A stretch of 48,106 nucleotides of DNA from Haliscomenobacteraceae bacterium (GTDB lineage Bacteria; Bacteroidota; Bacteroidia; Chitinophagales; Saprospiraceae): the NCBI GenBank assembly GCA_947501115.1, contig CANMVX010000027.1:1-48106 (forward strand), given 5' to 3'. Every line of letters begins with the position of its first letter. Position 1 is the stretch's first letter. This document shows positions 41,615-48,106 of this stretch, in pieces. Position numbers and translations under genes: made by a program. A model generated the notes under the pieces. It searched no databases and was not told the DNA's origin. It worked only from the letters and a program-made list of their open reading frames with translations.

Positions 41615-41917
41615 ATGAGCAAGAAAAATAATTTGAAGACACTTGACCAATTTGTTGATGAACAATATGGTAAGAAAGGGACTATAAAACGTGATAAGTT
41701 TGAGGAAGGTTTTGAATCCTTTAAACTTGGTTTTCTCCTTCAACAAGCACGGCTTGAAAAAGGATTGACTCAAGAAGAACTTGCTGAAAAATGCGGAACA
41801 AACAAAGGTTATATTTCAAAAATAGAGAATAACATAAAAGAAGTTCGTATTTCAACATTACAAAAAATTGTAGAAATTGGACTTGGAGGACACCTTGAAC
41901 TTTCTATCAAACTCTGA
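41615..41917 (+). CDS. XRE-family HTH protein, apparently an orphan HigA-like antitoxin
   Basis: A 100-residue protein. Its N-terminal FVDEQYGKKGTIKRDKFEEG resembles HigA antitoxins of the kind at 20934. The HTH follows (about residues 37-92; LLQQARLEKGLTQEELAEKC, KGYISKIENN). The partner toxin expected just upstream is absent, so it is an orphan regulator or the remains of a toxin-antitoxin pair. The gene is monocistronic: a caspase gene on the opposite strand follows. Confidence 0.8.
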   Translation: MSKKNNLKTLDQFVDEQYGKKGTIKRDKFEEGFESFKLGFLLQQARLEKGLTQEELAEKCGTNKGYISKIENNIKEVRISTLQKIVEIGLGGHLELSIKL

Positions 41918-42090
41918 AGTGACGCAACCCGACCTACTTGAAGACAAAAAATGATTATCATTATTCAGTTCCGAATCCATATTCCAGTGATATGGGAACA
42001 TCCAGAATAACCCAATTGATAAAGGAATATATAGTCAACTATTTATACTTATTAAAAGCTATATCATTTTTTAATATTGGCAGGCGCCAC

Positions 42091-43149
42091 CTATTCGTCC
42101 CATTCGCTGCCATATTCTGAATAATGTAAATAATGCATGTACGATAACTTCTTTAAAACCACGGCGGGATACCATGCTTTGTAACTTGTGCTATACACTT
42201 TTACCGATGTTCCAACAGGAAAATCGATGGAACATCTAAAGGGTTTCACTCTCGAAGGCTCCACAATATCAACTTCGTTGTTGGTATAGCTATAAAATCT
42301 CACTTTTACCTTTTTATTGGCTTCTACCCCTTCTATAAATCCGAGCCATTTTGTTCCGTCATAATCTACCATCACTCGCTCACCGACGCTGACATGGCTC
42401 TTGGCTTTTACTCCGCTACTCAAAGTCCAGTTTTTCATGCTCGCAGGCACAAAATAGGATGCTTTTTGTCCTTCCACAACAGCCATTTCGGTATCAATAT
42501 ACTCAGATAGTTCTCCGAGCTGAATCATTCCATTATTATCGGTATCAACATAACTTTTACCATTGAGTGCATATAACAAGGCATTTGAAAAGGTCCAGTT
42601 TCCCGTCGAAACATCTGTCGGCACAACTGAATTTAGGGCGGCATAATTTCGAGTTTTGTATTTCTGGACTTCTTTTGCCAGGCCACCCGAATTACAGCAA
42701 TCGGCCGTAAACAATGCGGTATTTACAGCAAAATTTTCGTTTACGGTCTTAACAATTTCCTCCGTTGTCCAATCTGCCCCTTTATAATTAGCAAAACATA
42801 CCTTTCCGGCAGTATTTTTATACCCATGCCCGCAATAATAAAAAAATAGCATATCGTCTTTCTTAGCTTTTTTTAAAAAAGTCACAAATGCCTCCCTGAC
42901 CGTATTTGTGGTAGCACCTTCATCTTTTATAAAAAGCATCTGGTTGGCGGGAACGCCTTGCTTTTCAAAGAAATTCATTATTTTAGCACCCACTCTACCT
43001 TCTTTTTCGAACGGAGCAAAGGTTTTACCATCTGCCCATTCTAAGACACCGACCATAAAAACCCATGTTCGGGCGTAATCGAGTTTTACCTGAGAGATTC
43101 CCTTCAGACTCAACATAGTAAGGGCGAATAGTATAAATACTTTTTTCAT
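42091..43149 (-). CDS. Secreted caspase-like (C14) protease, copy 1, C-terminally truncated
   Basis: A 352-residue protein with a signal peptide (LSLKGIS-Q). The caspase p20-like domain has the catalytic His in FFYYCGHGY and the Cys in TADCCNSGG. An EF-hand-like loop DTDNNGMIQLGE (perfect D-x-D-x-N-G-x-I-x3-E) follows near residue 210. The C-terminus has two Tudor/SH3-like repeats (GERVMVDYDGTKWLGFIEG; GTSVKVYSTSYKAWYPAVVL). It is nearly identical to copy 2 (46929-48017), but TGG there is TAG here (42091-42093), removing Trp-Val-Ser-Pro-Ala-Asn-Ile-Lys-Lys; the ancestral stop is still readable at 42064. It lies 28 bases behind the AAA-TOPRIM gene. Confidence 0.85.
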   Translation of the reverse strand: MKKVFILFALTMLSLKGISQVKLDYARTWVFMVGVLEWADGKTFAPFEKEGRVGAKIMNFFEKQGVPANQMLFIKDEGATTNTVREAFVTFLKKAKKDDMLFFYYCGHGYKNTAGKVCFANYKGADWTTEEIVKTVNENFAVNTALFTADCCNSGGLAKEVQKYKTRNYAALNSVVPTDVSTGNWTFSNALLYALNGKSYVDTDNNGMIQLGELSEYIDTEMAVVEGQKASYFVPASMKNWTLSSGVKAKSHVSVGERVMVDYDGTKWLGFIEGVEANKKVKVRFYSYTNNEVDIVEPSRVKPFRCSIDFPVGTSVKVYSTSYKAWYPAVVLKKLSYMHYLHYSEYGSEWDE

Positions 43150-43177
43150 CTTTGGTTATTTAATTTTATTTGCAATG

Positions 43178-44905
43178 CTATTCATTTACTATGTATGCTA
43201 AATTATCAAAAAATTGATTAATATCAGTATGTATTTCCTCAAAATCCATATTTTGCGCCAAAATGGTTCTATTGATTTTTAAACTATTTTTAGCGTGTCC
43301 TTTTATTTTTTCAAATAAGCAATCTTTATTTTCGAATAATAATTTTTTACCATCTAAAACCTTAAAAATACTTGCGTTTACATTTTTCCAACTTGAATTT
43401 GGAGGTAATTGTAAGTTTTCGTTCATAAAAAATTCATCAATAATTGATCTATAAGGTTCAAAAAATAAACTATCCTGACGCTCATTTAAACTGGTAGAAA
43501 CTGCTTTTCTCCAAACATCAGGTATCAATAAATAATTATCAATATTCTTTCTTTTCCATTCATTGAGTACCTTATTGTTTGATCCGGGAAGAATAGCTAC
43601 ATCATCAGAATCATAATCTAATAAAATGGCTCTTTTTAAATTTGGTACAATTTGTTTTAACGCTCTATAATGCCTGTCCGCTTTTTCTTGCATTTCTTTT
43701 TTAGTGGAACCTCCTAATATAAATGGATAAAATTTTTGATACACATCTGATTTTCCTAGTTTTTCAGCCCAAATAGATAACAAACGCTCGTCATCTTCGC
43801 CTTCCACATAAAGTATAAAAGGACTTTGCTCCGTTCTTACAACATCAAAATTATCTATTTCACTCAAAGCATGTAAAACTTCATTATTGGTTTGAACTCT
43901 TTTCGGTTTTCCAGATAAAATGGATAGAATGGAGCTAATTTCAACTCCTTTTATAAATTCTTCTGAGTGTGTAGCTATTATACATTGTTTATTTGTTTTC
44001 AACTTAAAGTAATTTACCATTTGTCTTTGTAAATTCACGTGTAAATGAGCGTCGGGTTCATCAAATAAAATGGTACTTACTTCGGAATAACCGTAAACAA
44101 AAGCTAACAATGTAAGTATTTGATGAAAACCACTACCTCCTGAAATTATATCAAAACTTTTTTTACCTACTTTGTATTCAGATACAATTTCAGTACTAAT
44201 ACCTTTTTCATAATCAGGAACTTGTAACTCAACGCCAAACCAATCATTTATTTTTTCTATAATTTCTTGCCAATCCTTATTTTCTTTAGGTTTTGTATTT
44301 TCTCTATCTATTACTCTATACAATAGATTTCTGAGTACAGAACCTGGTTGTGCTTTACCTATTTGTTGTTTTACATTGCCATCGTCCATCCATTTTTCAT
44401 GGGGTTCTAAACCAGAGAAAGGCGGAACATAAACTATTTTAGGAAAACTTGAAAGAGCGATTTTTTCAGCAAAATTTTTCCAATCCCCTTTTGGAATAGC
44501 AAAAACTGCCTGTGGAGATTGATATCTCATCTGAACACAAAAGTTATGTTCCTTATTCTGATTATCTTTCCAATATAAATCAATTTCTATATATATGTAA
44601 TTTTGTGTCTTTGCCCCTTTCTTAGTGGGATTTTCTAAATATTCTCTATCTGTTCTATCTGTCCAAAGTAAATTAAACTCTGGTAATGGTAATGCAGTAA
44701 AATTAGGCAAAACCACTTGAATACCTCTACTTCCTTTTCTTTTAGATAAATTAAATTGATCTACACAATATTGCCAAATGGCCATAGCTTGTAATGCCGT
44801 ACTTTTACCGCTATTGTTTGCACCAACAATTAAATCAAATTGATTAAAATCAAATGTTTCTTCTTTGATGCGTTTAAAGTTTTTTAATATTAATTTATGA
44901 ATCAT
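43178..44905 (-). CDS. AAA ATPase fused to a TOPRIM nuclease domain (OLD/PARIS-like)
   Basis: A 575-residue protein. Walker A is GANNSGKST (residues 28-36); TILFDEPDAHLH is Walker B and CIIATHSEEFI the switch region (about residues 285-320). A TOPRIM-like domain follows: FILYVEGEDDERLL provides the conserved Glu, and RAILLDYDSDD the DxD pair (about 355-450). This order is that of OLD-family nucleases and of fused AriA-AriB (PARIS-like) anti-phage proteins, which cleave nucleic acid on sensing a phage trigger. The length suits either. The gene is flanked by a truncated DUF1016 gene upstream and the caspase copy downstream. Confidence 0.84.
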   Translation of the reverse strand: MIHKLILKNFKRIKEETFDFNQFDLIVGANNSGKSTALQAMAIWQYCVDQFNLSKRKGSRGIQVVLPNFTALPLPEFNLLWTDRTDREYLENPTKKGAKTQNYIYIEIDLYWKDNQNKEHNFCVQMRYQSPQAVFAIPKGDWKNFAEKIALSSFPKIVYVPPFSGLEPHEKWMDDGNVKQQIGKAQPGSVLRNLLYRVIDRENTKPKENKDWQEIIEKINDWFGVELQVPDYEKGISTEIVSEYKVGKKSFDIISGGSGFHQILTLLAFVYGYSEVSTILFDEPDAHLHVNLQRQMVNYFKLKTNKQCIIATHSEEFIKGVEISSILSILSGKPKRVQTNNEVLHALSEIDNFDVVRTEQSPFILYVEGEDDERLLSIWAEKLGKSDVYQKFYPFILGGSTKKEMQEKADRHYRALKQIVPNLKRAILLDYDSDDVAILPGSNNKVLNEWKRKNIDNYLLIPDVWRKAVSTSLNERQDSLFFEPYRSIIDEFFMNENLQLPPNSSWKNVNASIFKVLDGKKLLFENKDCLFEKIKGHAKNSLKINRTILAQNMDFEEIHTDINQFFDNLAYIVNE

Positions 44906-45071
44906 AATTTAATGCCTTTTAATCAAAGATATTTATTTGTCATTACTTCTAGTAATTTTCTCAAGGATTATCCTTTAGGTCGATTCAGTGGAAAAGAAAA
45001 AATTAAAAGCTAAAAAAATGACTATTTTTACTTTAAGTGGATGCGTTATAGATGGGCGAATTTATTAAGGC

Positions 45072-45722
45072 TTAAAAGTCGTTATTTGATAGCATTGACA
45101 TTTCAGAAAAATCAACAAGTTGCATATCCTTAACGTTATTCATCCCACAGCGTTCAAAATAGAGGCTGTTGATTTGGCGCTTCAATTCGCGAACACTACA
45201 AATTCCTTTTATGCATTCTACTTCATAAAAAGCCCGTTTGAGAGGGTCTTGAATAGGTAATAATTGTTCAATGTGTGTATATGAAAGCTGGCTTATAATT
45301 TTTTCAGCAAGCACTAAAAAATCTAAAGATTTAGATTCGGTGGTCAGCGACCCCCCAATTGGCATTGCCGATAAATTTTTTGCAATGTATGTTTGCAAGT
45401 ACGGATACAACTTATAAAACATCCTGAAGTTTCTAAAGGAACGTTCATCAAATCCTTTGATATTTTTTGAACTTTCCGCCAAATTAGATAATAATTTGCT
45501 CCCATAGGCCGCACGATCTTCTCCTTTTTGCTCAAATGTTACGATGTAATATCCCACCAACCAATTGCGAACAGTCAAGGACACATTTAGCGCATTAACA
45601 GCTTGTTGCTGAAAATGCTGATGCGTTTGTTCAATCACTGAAACCAGAGATCCAAAATTTAATTTATTATTACTCAAGCCAACATCGCTTTTAATTTGTT
45701 TATACCTCCATTTCTTTTTCAA
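45072..45722 (-). CDS. DUF1016 (YhcG) N-terminal fragment, nuclease domain missing
   Basis: A 216-residue protein matching the DUF1016 N-terminal domain (SVIEQTHQHFQQQAVNALNV, LTVRNWLVGYYIVTFEQKG, FDERSFRNFRMFYKLYPY, CSVRELKRQINSLYFERCG). Full proteins are about 340-380 residues, with a C-terminal PD-(D/E)xK nuclease after this region. Here the frame ends soon after the RQIxSLxxER motif, and no nuclease sequence continues in the following 166 bases. It is therefore a truncated gene, though the retained domain might still bind its partner or DNA. It could head the transcript of the AAA-TOPRIM gene. Confidence 0.75.
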   Translation of the reverse strand: MKKKWRYKQIKSDVGLSNNKLNFGSLVSVIEQTHQHFQQQAVNALNVSLTVRNWLVGYYIVTFEQKGEDRAAYGSKLLSNLAESSKNIKGFDERSFRNFRMFYKLYPYLQTYIAKNLSAMPIGGSLTTESKSLDFLVLAEKIISQLSYTHIEQLLPIQDPLKRAFYEVECIKGICSVRELKRQINSLYFERCGMNNVKDMQLVDFSEMSMLSNNDF

Positions 45723-45868
45723 TGCTTGCTTCCAATTGTTATTTATTTGGCAATTCTATATGGTGTTTTGATAGGAATAGTCGTTGGTTTTTGTGGGAAA
45801 ATTATTATTCATCGGTGCTTTCATTTCGAAGCTTTTCAGGATGTATAGGATTAACTAATAATCAATAA

Positions 45869-45891
45869 AAAGTTCCCTTTTTAAGAACTTT
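45869..45891 (+). promoter_or_regulatory. Inverted repeat before the second higBA pair
   Basis: AAAGTTC (45869-45875) and GAACTTT (45885-45891) are perfect 7-bp arms around a 9-base spacer, 17 bases before the toxin reading frame. This is the usual place for a HigA operator. It might instead act as a weak hairpin. Confidence 0.5.
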
Positions 45892-45907
45892 AATTTATCT
45901 TTAATGA

Positions 45908-46201
45908 ATCCGAATAATTTCTAAAAGGGCATTACGAGAATATTGGATTCAGTTTCCTGACACAGAAAATCAACTACTTAGCTGGTATAAAGTAATGGAA
46001 ACAGGGCGCTATAATCATTCTAATGATATTTTGGATAATTTTCCCTTCAGCAGATCGATCGGAGCGGCTCGATATGTTTTTAAAATAAAAGGAAATCAAT
46101 ATCGCTTAATAGTTAAAATCAATTTTGATTTACAAGCGGTGTGGATAAGATTTATTGGTACCCACTTACAATATGATAAAATCGACGCATTAACTATTTA
46201 A
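45908..46201 (+). CDS. higB: HigB-family toxin with no standard start codon
   Basis: The frame from 45908 gives 97 residues, the usual HigB length: (I)RIISKRALREYWIQFP, then ENQLLSWYKVMETGRYNHSN, FPFSRSIGAARYVFKIKGNQ and VWIRFIGTHLQYDKI. The first codon is ATC, preceded directly by TGA. Homologues begin M-R-I-I-S, so ATC stands where ATG is expected. The first real ATG (45995) would remove 29 conserved residues, including the ALREFW region. The toxin may be silenced by this change or translated at a low rate. The HigA gene follows after 12 bases. Confidence 0.7.
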   Translation: MRIISKRALREYWIQFPDTENQLLSWYKVMETGRYNHSNDILDNFPFSRSIGAARYVFKIKGNQYRLIVKINFDLQAVWIRFIGTHLQYDKIDALTI

Positions 46202-46213
46202 ATCAACCTAAAA

Positions 46214-46588
46214 ATGGCCTGGAAAATCATAAGAACTGAGGAAGCGTATCAGTCTGCTCTAAGTAGACTGGAAGAAATATTTGATTGTAAGAAAGGGGAT
46301 GAACATTATGATGAGGCTGAACTTTTAGTAATGTTAATTCATAAATATGAACAGGAAAATGAACCCGCTTACATAAATCCTGATCCCATTGAAGTCATAA
46401 AATATAAAATGCAGGAAAATTCATTAAGAAATAAAGATCTCGTTGAAATTATAGGTAGCAAAAGCAAAGTTTCTGAAGTACTGAATAAAAAAAGAAGACT
46501 TACGCTGGAAATGATTAGAAAACTAAGTAAAAACTTACATATCCCTACAGATTTGTTGATAAATGAATATGAATTAATTGAGCATTAA
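46214..46588 (+). CDS. higA: HigA-family HTH antitoxin
   Basis: A 124-residue antitoxin. The N-terminal half (WKIIRTEEAYQSALSRLEEI, then DEAELLVMLIHKYEQEN) and the linker PDPIEVIKYKMQENSLRNKD lead into an HTH (LVEIIGSKSKVSEVLNKKRR, LTLEMIRKLSKNLHIPTDLL). This is the standard HigA of the HigB (PF09907-type) pair, intact in length and motifs. It follows the toxin by 12 bases, and is likely to bind the dyad at 45869-45891 for autoregulation. Confidence 0.88.
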   Translation: MAWKIIRTEEAYQSALSRLEEIFDCKKGDEHYDEAELLVMLIHKYEQENEPAYINPDPIEVIKYKMQENSLRNKDLVEIIGSKSKVSEVLNKKRRLTLEMIRKLSKNLHIPTDLLINEYELIEH

Positions 46589-46928
46589 TTAGTGAGACCT
46601 ATAAGAATGGATAATTATTGTCTATTAAGCTTAGAAGAATTGGCTGTTATGAACCATTTTTCGTGAAACTTGGTTTGAATCAGGATTTTCAGGAAATATT
46701 CCCAAAAATAAGCACCTCCTCAATCTTTGATGGACATTATGTGTATTCCGGCGAAATTGGGTTCTTCGTCCATTTTGGTGAAATCCTATTTCATTTCCAA
46801 AAGAATTTGGAAACGAAATAGAAAAAGCGTGGCAATGACGAGAAAATCTGCTTAAAGTAAATCAACAACCACGAAGAACCTTTCGCGACCGGATTATCTA
46901 CCCAACTTTAATTCTTATCTATGCCGTA
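46589..46928. other. 340-base gap between higA and caspase copy 2
   Basis: A 67-codon frame (46618-46821) with no ATG start and no recognisable motif is present, but I do not regard it as a gene. A short inverted match to the repeat motif of 20511/39544 lies near 46897-46906. Confidence 0.4.
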
Positions 46929-48017
46929 TCATTTTTTAATATTGGCAGGCGATACCCATTCGTCCCATTCGCTGCCATATTCTGAATAGTGTATATAATG
47001 CATACACGAAAACTTCTTTAAAACCACTGCGGGATACCATGTTTTGTAACTTGTGCTATACACTTTTACAGATGTTCCAACAGGAAAATCGCCGGAACAT
47101 CTAAAGGGTTTCACTCTCGAAGGCTCCACAATATCAACTTCGTTGTTGGTATAACTGTAAAATCTCACTTTTACCTTTTTATTGGCTTCTACCCCTTCTA
47201 TAAATCCGAGCCATTTTGTTCCGTCATAATCTACCATCACCCGCTCTCCGATTCTAGTATTGCTCTTGGCTTTCACTCCGCTACTCAAAGTCCAGTTTTT
47301 CATACTCGCCGGCACAAAATAGGATGCTTTTTGTCCTTCCACAACAGCCATTTCGGTATCAATATACTCAGATAGTTCTCCTAGCTGAATCATTCCATTA
47401 TTATTGGTATCGACAAAATTTCTACCTCTGAGTGCGTATAACAGCGCATTTGAAAATGTCCAATTTGCCGTCGAAACATCCGTCGGCACAACCGAATTTA
47501 GGGCGGCATAATTTCGGGTCTTGTATTTCTGGACTTCTTTTGCCAGGCCACCTGAATTACAGCAATCGGCGGTAAACAATGCGGTATTTCCAGCAAAATT
47601 TTCGTTTACGGTCTTTACAATTTCCTCGGCTGTCCAATCTGCCCCTTTATAATTGGCAAAACAGACCTTTCCATCATCGTTTTTATAACCATGCCCGCAA
47701 TAATAAAAAAACAGCATATCGCCTTTCTTAGCTTTTTTCAAAAAAGTTACAAATCCCTCCCTGACCGCTTTTGTGGTAGCACCTTCATCTTTTATATAAA
47801 GCATTTGGTTGGCGGGAACGCCTTGCTTTTCAAAGAAATTCATTATTTTGGCGTCCACCCTACCTTCTTTTTCGAACGGAGCAAAGGTTTTACCATCTGC
47901 CCATTCTAAGACACCGACCATGAAAACCCATGTTCGGGGATAATCAAGTTTTTCTTGAGCGATGCCTTTCAAGCTCAACATAGTAAGGGCGAATAGTATA
48001 AATACTTTTTTCATCAT
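46929..48017 (-). CDS. Secreted caspase-like (C14) protease, copy 2, full length
   Basis: A 362-residue paralogue of the protein at 42091-43149, with over 90% identity by eye and the same layout: signal peptide (LKGIA-Q), catalytic His in YYCGHGY and Cys in TADCCNSGG, an EF-hand-like loop (DTNNNGMIQLGE), and two Tudor/SH3-like repeats. It retains the C-terminal WVSPANIKK missing from copy 1. The start equivalent to copy 1 is the second Met (48014). Similarity extends only a few bases beyond each end of the gene. As an exported metacaspase-like protease, its substrates lie outside the cytoplasm. Copy 2 has no adjacent ATPase gene in view. Confidence 0.86.
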   Translation of the reverse strand: MMKKVFILFALTMLSLKGIAQEKLDYPRTWVFMVGVLEWADGKTFAPFEKEGRVDAKIMNFFEKQGVPANQMLYIKDEGATTKAVREGFVTFLKKAKKGDMLFFYYCGHGYKNDDGKVCFANYKGADWTAEEIVKTVNENFAGNTALFTADCCNSGGLAKEVQKYKTRNYAALNSVVPTDVSTANWTFSNALLYALRGRNFVDTNNNGMIQLGELSEYIDTEMAVVEGQKASYFVPASMKNWTLSSGVKAKSNTRIGERVMVDYDGTKWLGFIEGVEANKKVKVRFYSYTNNEVDIVEPSRVKPFRCSGDFPVGTSVKVYSTSYKTWYPAVVLKKFSCMHYIHYSEYGSEWDEWVSPANIKK

Positions 48018-48106
48018 TGGTTATTTTTTTATTAAAAACGAATCTTTCTTCTTTTGTTTAATAAACCCTGGAAATAAATCCATTGGTAATAAAGGTATTT
48101 CCCTGA

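Noticed and set aside
41938-42120. A 60-codon plus-strand frame overlapping the caspase 3' end.
   Set aside because: The part over the caspase is antisense to a conserved gene, and the rest has no motif.
45995-46201. A short HigB frame starting at ATG 45995.
   Set aside because: It omits 29 conserved N-terminal residues that are readable in frame back to 45908, so the longer frame is the real gene.
46618-46821. A 67-codon frame between higA and caspase copy 2.
   Set aside because: No ATG start, no recognisable domain, and AT-rich composition consistent with chance.
38008-48106. A complete diversity-generating retroelement around the FISUMP gene.
   Set aside because: No reverse transcriptase, Avd-like gene or template repeat was found on either strand in the window.
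1-48106. CRISPR array, tRNA or rRNA genes, complete insertion sequences, prophage genes.
   Set aside because: I searched by eye for regularly spaced repeats, tRNA arms, transposase DDE patterns and phage structural genes and saw none.

Overview
The window looks like a chromosomal segment of an AT-rich member of the Bacteroidota. Evidence: a type IX secretion C-terminal sorting domain (21442-23445), a FISUMP-domain surface protein, a TonB-dependent receptor with a carboxypeptidase-like N-terminal domain, promoters with the phylum's TAnnTTTG -7 element (9282-9289, 35466-35473, 36091-36098) and weak Shine-Dalgarno signals. I cannot place it below phylum from sequence alone.

Layout. 1-3.8 kb is core: the 3' part of pyrG, a shared terminator, and a secreted M1 metallopeptidase. 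4.0-9.3 kb is a minus-strand restriction-modification operon: HTH controller, Res-like helicase/nuclease, Mod-like methyltransferase, then a stop-coupled remnant of a DUF3644 gene. 9.4-11.7 kb holds an MBL-fold hydrolase, gluQ and a nitroreductase. 11.8-19.0 kb is a seven-gene plus-strand catabolic operon: FucP-like permease, UxaA-family dehydratase, SDR, FAH-family hydrolase, second SDR, SRPBCC protein, GntP permease. It fits a non-phosphorylating L-fucose (or similar deoxysugar/sugar acid) route. A secreted subtilisin-like protease follows.

20.4-31.9 kb is accessory. It holds a broken HigBA module, a T9SS cargo protein, a Crp/Fnr regulator with a perfect FNR-like dyad before a DUF418 membrane protein, a WD40-like protein, a CPBP protease, an internally duplicated helical protein, and an ATPase/RloB pair resembling AbiL phage defence. 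Several plus-strand genes between 20.6 and 26.8 kb are each followed by a structured intergenic element. Two of these (23482-23620 and 26668-26806) are 139-bp copies about 88% identical by eye. This resembles a cassette-like array with no integrase in view, and it is the most novel-looking structure here.

32.0-36.0 kb is a probable zinc-uptake locus: TonB receptor and lipoprotein divergent from a Fur/Zur-type repressor, with a dyad operator between. 36.0-48.1 kb is again accessory and partly decaying. It contains a shortened MqsR-like toxin with an HTH-Panacea (DUF4065) antitoxin and palindromic operator, a collapsed serine dehydratase gene, a FISUMP protein with a codon shift at its 3' end, a beta-propeller lipoprotein, an orphan HTH, and two direct copies of a secreted caspase-like protease (one with a nonsense truncation). 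Between the copies lie an AAA-TOPRIM nuclease, a truncated DUF1016 protein and a second HigBA pair whose toxin lacks a normal start codon. No tRNA, rRNA, CRISPR array, integrase or complete insertion sequence was recognised.
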